Assembly: GCA_905235525.1 (NCBI GenBank)
Contig: CAJOLW010000027.1
Coordinates: 1-59,982, forward strand
From: an uncultured Bacteroidaceae bacterium
Lineage (GTDB): Bacteria > Bacteroidota > Bacteroidia > Bacteroidales > Bacteroidaceae
DNA: 59,982 nucleotides
Direction of reading: 5' to 3'
Shown: positions 42,259-49,855 of the stretch, one piece after another
Layout: each line of letters opens with the position of its first letter
Position numbering within the stretch: the stretch's first letter is position 1
The notes under the pieces: model-generated
What the model was told of the DNA's origin: nothing
Seen by the model: the letters and a program-made list of their open reading frames with translations, nothing else
Database searches by the model: none
Made by a program: the position numbers and the translations under genes

Positions 42259-43101
42259 TTAGTTTACTTTTCGTTCTTCTTTTGTTTTCACTCGGGTTGA
42301 GCAACGTTTGTAGATTTGGTCGGCCTCTTTCATGTACTTGCTGTCTGGAAATTCATTCTTGAAACCATAGTATTCGTCGATGGCTTGCTGAAAACGTTCC
42401 TCACTTTTACTCAGAACGCTTCGCTGCGCCAATTCGTATCTACTACGTAAAATCATCATGTAGAGATCTTCACGAAGTCGTGTGTAAGGGAACGATTTCA
42501 AGGCATTTTCTGCAGTAATGATGCATGCCTCATAGTTGCTGCCACCAGTTTGACAATTGCCAACATACGTTCCTAAGTTGTAATAAAGTTGAACATTTTC
42601 GAATTCCTTCTGTACGAGACGGTTCTGCAAATCATATATCATGTCGTTCACGTCTTCACGTAAGTCTGAATATGGGTGGAACTCAAGGAAGTCTTGTAGT
42701 TTCTCCAGGGCGGCATATGTAGAGGATTGGTCAAGGCGTGGGTCAGGACTTTGCATGTACGATGCCCTGCCGCTGTAGAAACGTGCTAACTCGGTATATT
42801 CTCCCTTCGTGTATGTCTTGGTATATCGATCTAAATACATGGTGGCAGTTTCGTAGTCACGCAAATTGTAAAAGCACATGCCCAGCATAAAGAGTGACTC
42901 CTCTCCACGGTCAGACCCCTTCATGACCATAATGAGTTCTTCTAATAACTGGTATGCTCTTGTGTATTGCCCCGAAAAATAATACTCCTTCGCGGCCTCA
43001 TATTTGTAACCATAATCAGTCGATTTCAGCAATGAGTTGTACGAGTTGCAGGAACTTAACATCAGTACCGAAATCAACGCAATTGTAAGTGCTTTCTTCA
43101 T
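42259..43101 (-). CDS. bamD: Outer membrane assembly lipoprotein BamD
   Basis: 280 residues. Lipoprotein signal with LSSC (Cys18), then five TPR-like repeats: YEAAKEYYFSGQYTRAYQLLEEL, ESLFMLGMCFYNLRDYETATMYLDRY, the FLEFHPYSDL turn, and AIDEYYGFKNEFPDSKYMKEAD. It is the periplasmic partner of BamA in inserting beta-barrel proteins. A CAAAGTTA box at 43122-43129 (minus-strand -7) is 21 bases upstream. First gene of the bamD-rpoZ-DUF4293 operon. Confidence 0.93.
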   Translation of the reverse strand: MKKALTIALISVLMLSSCNSYNSLLKSTDYGYKYEAAKEYYFSGQYTRAYQLLEELIMVMKGSDRGEESLFMLGMCFYNLRDYETATMYLDRYTKTYTKGEYTELARFYSGRASYMQSPDPRLDQSSTYAALEKLQDFLEFHPYSDLREDVNDMIYDLQNRLVQKEFENVQLYYNLGTYVGNCQTGGSNYEACIITAENALKSFPYTRLREDLYMMILRSRYELAQRSVLSKSEERFQQAIDEYYGFKNEFPDSKYMKEADQIYKRCSTRVKTKEERKVN

Positions 43102-43121
43102 CCTTTATGATATTTCAAGTG

Positions 43122-43129
43122 CAAAGTTA
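43122..43129 (-). promoter_or_regulatory. -7 box of the bamD operon promoter
   Basis: CAAAGTTA is a perfect minus-strand TAACTTTG. The expected -33 site 20 bases away reads CAGT, a weak match. Confidence 0.5.
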
Positions 43130-43226
43130 CAAAGTTTTTCATGAAGAATCAGTAACGGAAGGGGATTATTTCACTTTTCTTTAGAAAAAAGCGACAGATT
43201 TAGGAAATATTTACGGATAGAAATCG

Positions 43227-43234
43227 TAATTTTG
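43227..43234 (+). promoter_or_regulatory. -7 box of the uvrB promoter
   Basis: TAATTTTG matches the consensus, 20 bases before the uvrB ATG. No clear -33 TTTG; no LexA-like operator that I can name. Confidence 0.5.
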
Positions 43235-43254
43235 CAGTTCAAAAGGGAAAACAG

Positions 43255-45282
43255 ATGGATTTTCAACTTATTTCGAAGTTTCAGCCGACAGGTGACCAGC
43301 CACAGGCGATAGAGCAATTGACGCAGGGGGTAAAGGATGGTGTGCCTGCACAGGTGCTGTTGGGTGTGACGGGGTCGGGCAAGACCTTTACGATGGCAAA
43401 TGTCATCCAGAATGTGGGTAAACCCACCCTCATTTTCAGTCACAACAAGACGTTGGCACATCAACTTTACACGGAAATGAAGGCGTTTTTCCCTAACAAT
43501 GCGGTGGAGTATTATGTCAGTTACTATGATTATTATCAGCCGGAAGCATATATCCCATCTACAGGCACTTATATAGAAAAGGATCTTGCTATTAACGAGG
43601 ATCTTGATCGCCGTCGTTTGGCTGCTACGTCAGCATTGCTGTCTGGCCGGAAGGATGTCATTATCGTTTCTTCGGTTTCATGTATCTATGGCATGGGTGC
43701 TCCCACCAGTTATGCCGAGAATATTCTTACTATTCAAGTGGATCAAGAACTGCCACAAGAGGTCTTGCGCCGCAAGTTGGTTGATATGCTCTACACCAAC
43801 AACGACCTTGCTTCTGCGGAAGAATTGGAACGTGGCCAGTTTCGAGTGAAAGGAGAAACTGTAGATGTGTATCTTGCTTATGATGAGAAGATTTTGCGCA
43901 TTTGTTATTTCGATGATACAATTGACGATATTCAGGAATTAGATGTGCAGACACTCTATCCCATCACATCCTACAAGGAATACAAAATCTATCCTGCCAA
44001 CCTTTTCATGACGACAAAAGAACAAACTCAAAAGGCTATTCATGATATAGAGGAAGACCTGCAAAAACGTATTGTTTATTATGACGAGCGTGGCGATATG
44101 GAGAAGGCGAAACAGATAGAACTTCGTGTGAACAACGATTTGGAATGGATACGTGAAACGGGGCATTGTTCTGGCATCGAAAACTACTCACGTTATTTTG
44201 ATGGACGTGAGGCTGGCGAACGTCCCTATTGCCTTTTGGATTTCTTTCCAGACGATTATCTTCTTATTGTCGATGAGAGTCATCAATCCATTCCACAGGT
44301 GAAGGCCATGTGGGGAGGCGATCGTCGTAGAAAGGAAAATTTGGTGGAGTATGCTTTCCGTCTGCCTGCCGCATTAGATAACCGCCCCCTTCGTTTAGAA
44401 GAGTTTGAAGAACTGACTCCCCAAACTATTTATGTTTCAGCCACTCCTGCTGAATATGAGTTGGAACGTGCTGAAGGTGTAATCGTTGAGCAATTAATTC
44501 GTCCGACGGGATTGCTTGATCCTCCTATCGAAGTGCGTCCCAAACTCAATTTCATGGACGACCTTATTGAAGAGATACACCAACGCAATGAGGCGGGGGA
44601 GCGCACTCTCGTCATCACTTCCACAAAACGTCAAGCAGAAGAAGTGTCGAGTTTCTTTAATAGCGTAGGCATCAACGCTAACTATATCCATTCCGATGTC
44701 GATACTTTTGACCGTGTTGACATCATCAATGATTTCCGAGCAGGCACCTACGATGTGCTCATCGGCATCAACCTCCTGCGTGAAGGTCTTGATATTCCCG
44801 AAGTGTCGCTCGTTGCCATTCTTGATGCTGATTATCAAGGATTTCTGCGTGACCATCGTTCACTCGTCCAAATCATCGGACGTGCTGCCCGTAACGTGCA
44901 TGGACTCGCCATCATGTATGCTGAGACCATCACCGAGACCATGCAGCAGACCATTGATGAAACCAACCGCCGTCGCAAGAAGCAAATGGCATATAATGAA
45001 GAGCATGGCATCACACCCACCCAAATTCAGAAGGCACAAATTGCCATTGCCCATCATAAGCCTGTTGATTATATCGGTACAGCCTATATAGAGGAAAATG
45101 CTTCCCTCGCTGCCGAATCAGAGGTCGATACCATTTATAACGCCATGTCACCAGACGAGTTGCGCCGTGCCATTGACCGTAATCGTAAACTGATGAAAGA
45201 GGCTGCCAAGACACTTGATTTCCTGAAGGCAGAAGAATATAAACAGGAAATTATCAGGTTGGAGGATTTACTGAACAAGTAG
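43255..45282 (+). CDS. uvrB: Excinuclease ABC subunit B
   Basis: 675 residues, full length. Walker A GVTGSGKT (37-44, Lys43), the beta-hairpin YYDYYQPEAYIPSTGTYIEKD (about 92-112) that probes damaged strands, DESH (Walker B), helicase motifs V and VI (GINLLREGLDIPEVSLV, QIIGRAARN), and the C-terminal UVR domain that contacts UvrC (KLMKEAAKTLDFLKAEEYKQEI). The last 29 bases overlap the end of queH on the other strand. Confidence 0.98.
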   Translation: MDFQLISKFQPTGDQPQAIEQLTQGVKDGVPAQVLLGVTGSGKTFTMANVIQNVGKPTLIFSHNKTLAHQLYTEMKAFFPNNAVEYYVSYYDYYQPEAYIPSTGTYIEKDLAINEDLDRRRLAATSALLSGRKDVIIVSSVSCIYGMGAPTSYAENILTIQVDQELPQEVLRRKLVDMLYTNNDLASAEELERGQFRVKGETVDVYLAYDEKILRICYFDDTIDDIQELDVQTLYPITSYKEYKIYPANLFMTTKEQTQKAIHDIEEDLQKRIVYYDERGDMEKAKQIELRVNNDLEWIRETGHCSGIENYSRYFDGREAGERPYCLLDFFPDDYLLIVDESHQSIPQVKAMWGGDRRRKENLVEYAFRLPAALDNRPLRLEEFEELTPQTIYVSATPAEYELERAEGVIVEQLIRPTGLLDPPIEVRPKLNFMDDLIEEIHQRNEAGERTLVITSTKRQAEEVSSFFNSVGINANYIHSDVDTFDRVDIINDFRAGTYDVLIGINLLREGLDIPEVSLVAILDADYQGFLRDHRSLVQIIGRAARNVHGLAIMYAETITETMQQTIDETNRRRKKQMAYNEEHGITPTQIQKAQIAIAHHKPVDYIGTAYIEENASLAAESEVDTIYNAMSPDELRRAIDRNRKLMKEAAKTLDFLKAEEYKQEIIRLEDLLNK

Positions 45283-45865
45283 TTGAACCTGTTCTTCGTA
45301 TGCTAAATTCGCAACCGCAGTATTGTTGGTTGTAGAAATTGTATTCACGGAGCAGTTGGTTGCGGCGGTCTTGTAGTCCACCTTTACGCCAGTTTTGAGG
45401 CCAGAAAAGGGTGTTCTTCACGCCTTGTTGGGCGATAAGACCTGCCTGATTGATTTGCTCGATACTCTTCCAGCGGGAAGAGGCGAGGGTGGTGGCGAAG
45501 TAGGTAATTCCGAGTTTTTGGGCTTGTAGAGCGGTGGCAGTAAGTCGGATGCGAAAGCACTGGAGGCAACGGGAGCCGCGTTCTGGTTCCTGTTCGAGAC
45601 CTCGAATTTGCTGAAGCCAACTTTCGTGGTCGTAATCACCATCTATCCAGCGGATGCCAAGACTGTCAGCATGGCGTTTGCTTTCGTTTTTGCGGATGTC
45701 GTATTCCTTACGTGGATAGATGTTAGGGTTGAAATAGAAGATGGTAGGGCAGATGTCGTGTTGCAGCATCCACTCCACGATGGCAGAGGAGCAGGGAGCG
45801 CAACAGGCATGGAGAAGCACATTTTGAAGTCCGTCGGGGATGATGATATCGTTTCCTTTCTTCAT
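45254..45865 (-). CDS. queH: Epoxyqueuosine reductase QueH
   Basis: 203 residues. HACCAPC (Cys21, Cys22, Cys25) and SRCLQCF (Cys100, Cys103) are the cysteine sets of the DUF208/QueH family, which bind an iron-sulfur cluster and reduce epoxyqueuosine to queuosine in tRNA; WCPQ-type and YCGCEFS segments follow. The C-terminal part includes LFWPQNWRKGG. It replaces the cobalamin-dependent QueG. The 3' end overlaps uvrB by 29 bases tail-to-tail; the last 10 residues are therefore constrained by both genes. Confidence 0.93.
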   Translation of the reverse strand: MKKGNDIIIPDGLQNVLLHACCAPCSSAIVEWMLQHDICPTIFYFNPNIYPRKEYDIRKNESKRHADSLGIRWIDGDYDHESWLQQIRGLEQEPERGSRCLQCFRIRLTATALQAQKLGITYFATTLASSRWKSIEQINQAGLIAQQGVKNTLFWPQNWRKGGLQDRRNQLLREYNFYNQQYCGCEFSIRRTGSTTCSVNPPT

Positions 45866-45883
45866 GTTTGAGGTGACAGCCCT

Positions 45884-46816
45884 CTATTTGCGGAGGCTGT
45901 ATTTAACGTTCATTTTCACGAAAGGCTTGACATGGTCGTGCATTGTCATGTAGGTGTGGTTGTGGCCACTCTGGCGCAGACGGCCGTAGAAGGGAACTGT
46001 TATGCCCGTTCCGAAGTTGAGAGAAATCTCTTTGCTGGCTTGTACGGTGGCGAAGAAGCCAAATCGCTCCGACACTTGACTGATTTCCATCTTTGGGGGC
46101 AAGTCATCGGTCTTGGGACGCAGGTATATTTTGTCAGTCTCTAACTCCATGCCCACAGCGCATCGAACGGCTGGCGAGGCTTGGTAGTAGAGGTAGTTGT
46201 TGGTTTCCAGACAATTGATACTCCATCTGTTGTCAAAACGGTGGGTGTAGATGATGACGGGATAGAGTGGCCACGATACCGAGGTGCCAATCAGATACAT
46301 GGCACCCACCGCCAGATAGGTTTTCTGATTGCGGGTGATGCTGAAAATGCCGCCCAGCATGCCCGAAGCGTTCTCATAGCCATAGCGGGAGAAGTTTCCT
46401 GTTCCTGTAGCCATGAGTGTCAGTGGTTTGTGGAATGCGATGGTATTGTAGGAGGCCGTGAGGCTTCCACCATAGTGATGGTGTGATGTCGGCAGGTTGA
46501 AAGGCTGACTTACAATCGCTTTTGAGGCTCTCAGTTCTTTGTTGCTGAAGTTGTAGAATGGAGAGAATGAAAGTGAGTACAGTTGATTGCCTAACAGTTT
46601 CACATTAGCCCTGATTCGGGCATTCACACCGTGTTTCATGCGTCCGTCCTCCAGCCGTTCGTTGTCGCGCGACTCCCAGTGGTAGTCGGTGTTGGTGGCG
46701 CCATCCACGGTGGCACTGATGCTGAAAGTTTCCCGTGGGTCGTTGAATTGCGCGTGGAGTGCAGCAATGGTGAAGAACATGGAAAAAAGGAGTGTGATGT
46801 GTCGTTTGTGTGTCAT
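45884..46816 (-). CDS. Putative outer-membrane beta-barrel protein
   Basis: 310 residues. Signal peptide (ITLLFSMFFTIAALHAQ, cleavage after Ala), then a chain of alternating strands with aromatic girdles (LYSLSFSPFYNFSNKEL, KTYLAVGAMYLIGTSVSWPLYPVIIYTHRF, LNFGTGITVPFYGRLR) ending in VKMNVKYSLRK, whose last strand is typical of BamA-inserted barrels. It resembles DUF6268-like families, but I cannot confirm which. It is 18 bases from queH but probably not functionally linked. Confidence 0.65.
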   Translation of the reverse strand: MTHKRHITLLFSMFFTIAALHAQFNDPRETFSISATVDGATNTDYHWESRDNERLEDGRMKHGVNARIRANVKLLGNQLYSLSFSPFYNFSNKELRASKAIVSQPFNLPTSHHHYGGSLTASYNTIAFHKPLTLMATGTGNFSRYGYENASGMLGGIFSITRNQKTYLAVGAMYLIGTSVSWPLYPVIIYTHRFDNRWSINCLETNNYLYYQASPAVRCAVGMELETDKIYLRPKTDDLPPKMEISQVSERFGFFATVQASKEISLNFGTGITVPFYGRLRQSGHNHTYMTMHDHVKPFVKMNVKYSLRK

Positions 46817-46887
46817 GTTGAGCCTAAAATATATCTTTAGAAACGCTTTCTCTGTGGTTTTATTGTGTACAACCGTATGAAAAAGCG

Positions 46888-46895
46888 TAACTTTG
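46888..46895 (+). promoter_or_regulatory. -7 box of the BASS-family transporter promoter
   Basis: TAACTTTG is a perfect match 32 bases before ATG 46928 and so decides that start: upstream in-frame starts at 46865 or 46877 would precede the promoter. A partial -33 (ATTG, 46862-46865) lies 22 bases away. Confidence 0.6.
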
Positions 46896-46927
46896 TACTC
46901 AATTTCAAAAAAGAGAGATTGTTTGAG

Positions 46928-47881
46928 ATGAATGTCATCAGATTTGTGAAGAATTGGATGCTACCGCTGGCGATGCTGGTGGGTGTGGCTGCATATTATC
47001 TATATGTGAATATTCCAGCATTGGATGGAACTCATGCAGTGGTGAACCGTCTGATTGGCTATGTGCAACCTGCACTGCTGTTCTGCATGCTGTTTGTGAG
47101 TTTCTGTCGCATGAGCATCCGAGAGTTGAGACCCAGAGGATGGATGCTGAAGATGCTGGCGGTTCAGGTTGTGAGTTATGTGGCGATGGGAGCCGTTGTT
47201 GTCATGATGCCGCAGATAGCAGGTCGGGTAGTGCTGGAGAGTGCGATGATTTGTATGATTTGCCCTACGGCGACGGCTGCTGCTGTGGTGACGACACGTC
47301 TGCATGGCAATGCCAATGTGGTGGTCAGTTACACGTGCCTCATCAATCTGGCAGTGTCGTTGGTTGTGCCAGCCATGGTGCCATTTCTGCACGAAGGGAG
47401 TGTGGCTGACATGGACTTTGAGACGGCTTTCCTGCTTATTCTCGGCAAGGTGTTCCCGCTGCTCATCATGCCGCTCGTCGTGGCTTGGTTGGTGCGTCAT
47501 CTATTCCCACGGTTCCACCGTTTCATCTTGCATCAACCGAACTTGGCATTCAACCTCTGGGCGGTGTCGTTATCGTTGGCTATCGGCGTGTCGGTGAAAG
47601 CCTTGGTACATAGTGAGGAAGGGGTGTGGGAAATGTTGGGCATCGCTCTGGTGTCGTTACTCTGCTGTGTGGTGCAGTTTGTGCTGGGTCGTTTGATTGG
47701 GCGTAGGCATGGTGAACCTGTGGCTGGCACACAGGCTCTTGGACAGAAAAATACGGTGTTTGCCATCTGGATGGGCTATACGTTTATGAACCCTGTGACA
47801 GCCTTGGCAGGGGGATTTTATTCTATATGGCATAACGTGGTGAACTCGTGGCAATTGTGGCGGGAGAGGAAAAAAACGTGA
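46928..47881 (+). CDS. BASS-type (bile acid:sodium symporter-like) transporter
   Basis: 317 residues with about nine to ten membrane segments, starting WMLPLAMLVGVAAYYLYVNI. The segment MICMICPTATAAAVVTTRLHGNANVVVSYTCLINLAVSLVVPAMVP fits the conserved crossover region of the BASS/SBF and arsenite-permease-like fold, and NTVFAIWMGYTFMNPVTALAGGFYSIWHN the second one. The substrate is unknown; family members carry organic anions such as bile acids, pantoate or ketoacids with sodium. It stands alone, ending at a repeat-built terminator. Confidence 0.75.
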   Translation: MNVIRFVKNWMLPLAMLVGVAAYYLYVNIPALDGTHAVVNRLIGYVQPALLFCMLFVSFCRMSIRELRPRGWMLKMLAVQVVSYVAMGAVVVMMPQIAGRVVLESAMICMICPTATAAAVVTTRLHGNANVVVSYTCLINLAVSLVVPAMVPFLHEGSVADMDFETAFLLILGKVFPLLIMPLVVAWLVRHLFPRFHRFILHQPNLAFNLWAVSLSLAIGVSVKALVHSEEGVWEMLGIALVSLLCCVVQFVLGRLIGRRHGEPVAGTQALGQKNTVFAIWMGYTFMNPVTALAGGFYSIWHNVVNSWQLWRERKKT

Positions 47882-47930
47882 GGTGAGACAGGGCTGATTA
47901 GTGAGGAAGGACGAATGTAAAAAAGAAGGC

Positions 47931-47998
47931 GTACCCCTCGGGTACGGCACGGTGTACCCCTCGGGTACGCCTCACCGTACCCGAGGGGTACGTTTTTT
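47931..47998. terminator. Bidirectional terminator of three GTACCCCTCGGGTAC palindromic units
   Basis: Units at 47931-47945 and 47954-47968 are identical; the unit at 47977-47991 is their exact reverse complement, so the second and third form a perfect 15-bp stem with an 8-base loop followed by T6. An A run at 47919-47926 gives a T run for the other strand. It separates the convergent transporter and YgiQ genes. The same family lies after hisB (40548-40617). Confidence 0.85.
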
Positions 47999-49835
47999 AT
48001 TTTTTGCTGAAAAGGCGCTGGATGAGGTCAGAGCGCCCCATCTGGCGGAGAAGGCGGAGAATGGCTTGACGTTCGGAGGGCTTGTACCAGAAGAAGAACT
48101 GGCGTTGGGCTAACTTGTCTTTCTGTGTCTTGGCGGAGAAAACGGGCTGAAGTGTGTAGGGATGAATACCCGTGTACCATGTCTCGGTCGAGACAGTCAT
48201 GGGGGTGGGGGTGAAGTCCTGTACTTGTTCGAGTTGGAAATTGAGGTCTTTGGTCAAGACCGCCAATTCTGCCATGTCCTCAGCGGTGCAGCCGGGGTGA
48301 CTGCTGATGAAATAGGGGATGAGTTGCTGGCGTAGGTTCTTGCGACGGTTGATGTCGTCGAACATTCGCTTGAAGTCGTAGAAAAGACGGAAAGATGGTT
48401 TGCGCATGAGTGAGAGCACACGGTCGGAAGTGTGTTCGGGGGCTACTTTGAGACGACCACTCACATGCTTGGTGATGAGTTCTTCAGTGTATTGCCGATT
48501 GATTCTGTTGGTGCGCTCGTCGCCTGTGTCGTGAAGCAGGAGGTCGTAGCGGACTCCTGAACCAATGAAACTCTTCTTGATGCCGGGCAGGGCATCGACA
48601 GCATGATAGATGTCGAGCAGTTGGGAGTGGTCGGTGTTGAGATTTTTGCAGATGTTAGGATGGATGCAGGAGGGACGTTTGCACTGGTGGCAAAGGTCAA
48701 GGTTCTTGCCGTGCATGGCGTACATGTTGGCAGAGGGTCCGCCAAGGTCGCTGAGGTAACCTTTGAAATCGGGCAGGTGGGTGATGGCCTTGACTTCGCG
48801 GAGGATGCTCTCTTTGCTGCGCGAGGTGATGAACTTGCCTTGATGGGCGGAGATGGTGCAGAAGGCGCATCCGCCAAAACAACCTCGGTGCAGGCATACG
48901 GAGAATTTGATCATCTCGTAAGCAGGGATGCGTTTGCCTTTGTATTTCGGATGCGGCAAACGGGTGTAAGGGAGGTCAAACGAGCGGTCAAGTTCGTCTT
49001 GGGTGAGGGGCTGATAGGGTGGGTTGACCACCGCAAATCTGCCATCCACCTCCTGAATGATGCGCTGTGCGGCATATTTGTTTGACTCTTCTTCGATATG
49101 TCGGAAATTTTCGGCTTGAGCCTTCTTGTTGCGAAGACACTCTTCGTGGCTGTGCAGAAGGATGTCATCAGGACGGATACCGCCAGGGATATCCGTTTTG
49201 TTTAAGAGCGACACCGTTTGCCTTTGTGGGAAACGTGCCATCAGGTTTCTGAACATCTTCACATCAATCTCACAGTCCTGTTCCACCAACAGTTGGGCTA
49301 ACGACACCATTGGTTTTTCACCCATGCCATAGATGAGAAGGTCAGCACCAGATGGATGCAGGATGGTGGGCATGAGGCGGTCTTGCCAGTAGTCGTAGTG
49401 AGTGAGACGGCGAAGGCTTGCCTCAATACCACCAATGACAACAGGTGTGTCGGGATAGAGTTCTTTCAGAATGCGTGTGTAAACGATGGTGGGATATTCG
49501 GGGCGGAGGTCGTGACGACCGTCGGGCGAATAGGCATCCTCTGAGCGGAGACGTTTGTTGGCGGTGTATTTGTTCACCATCGAATCCATGGCACCAGGGG
49601 CGATGCCGAAAAAGAGGCGTGGACGCCCGAGTTTTTTGAAATCACGGAAATCACCACGCCAGTCGGGTTGAGGGACAATAGCCACGTTCAGTCCTTCCGC
49701 CTCAAGAATACGACCGATGACCGCCGCGGCAAAGGAAGGGTGGTCAACGTAAGCATCGGCTGAAAAGAGGATGACATCAAGATGATTCCAGCCGAGGCGG
49801 TCGATTTCTTTTTTGGTAGTGGGAAGGAAGGACAT
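47997..49835 (-). CDS. YgiQ family radical SAM protein
   Basis: 612 residues. The N-terminal UPF0313 domain (FLPTTKKEIDRLGWNHLDVILFSADAYVDHPSF) is followed by the radical SAM cluster Cys319-x3-Cys323-x2-Cys326 (RGCFGGCAFC) and the YgiQ-type body (SHPGCTAEDMAELAVLTKDLNFQLEQVQDFTPTPMT). The C-terminal part is shorter than the Lys-rich tail of some relatives. It binds a 4Fe-4S cluster and AdoMet; the reaction is not established. Its stop codon lies in the terminator shared with the transporter. It is probably co-transcribed with the upstream exported-protein gene 20 bases away. Confidence 0.92.
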   Translation of the reverse strand: MSFLPTTKKEIDRLGWNHLDVILFSADAYVDHPSFAAAVIGRILEAEGLNVAIVPQPDWRGDFRDFKKLGRPRLFFGIAPGAMDSMVNKYTANKRLRSEDAYSPDGRHDLRPEYPTIVYTRILKELYPDTPVVIGGIEASLRRLTHYDYWQDRLMPTILHPSGADLLIYGMGEKPMVSLAQLLVEQDCEIDVKMFRNLMARFPQRQTVSLLNKTDIPGGIRPDDILLHSHEECLRNKKAQAENFRHIEEESNKYAAQRIIQEVDGRFAVVNPPYQPLTQDELDRSFDLPYTRLPHPKYKGKRIPAYEMIKFSVCLHRGCFGGCAFCTISAHQGKFITSRSKESILREVKAITHLPDFKGYLSDLGGPSANMYAMHGKNLDLCHQCKRPSCIHPNICKNLNTDHSQLLDIYHAVDALPGIKKSFIGSGVRYDLLLHDTGDERTNRINRQYTEELITKHVSGRLKVAPEHTSDRVLSLMRKPSFRLFYDFKRMFDDINRRKNLRQQLIPYFISSHPGCTAEDMAELAVLTKDLNFQLEQVQDFTPTPMTVSTETWYTGIHPYTLQPVFSAKTQKDKLAQRQFFFWYKPSERQAILRLLRQMGRSDLIQRLFSKK

Positions 49836-49855
49836 GTTTTTGTTAGTGTTGCTAA

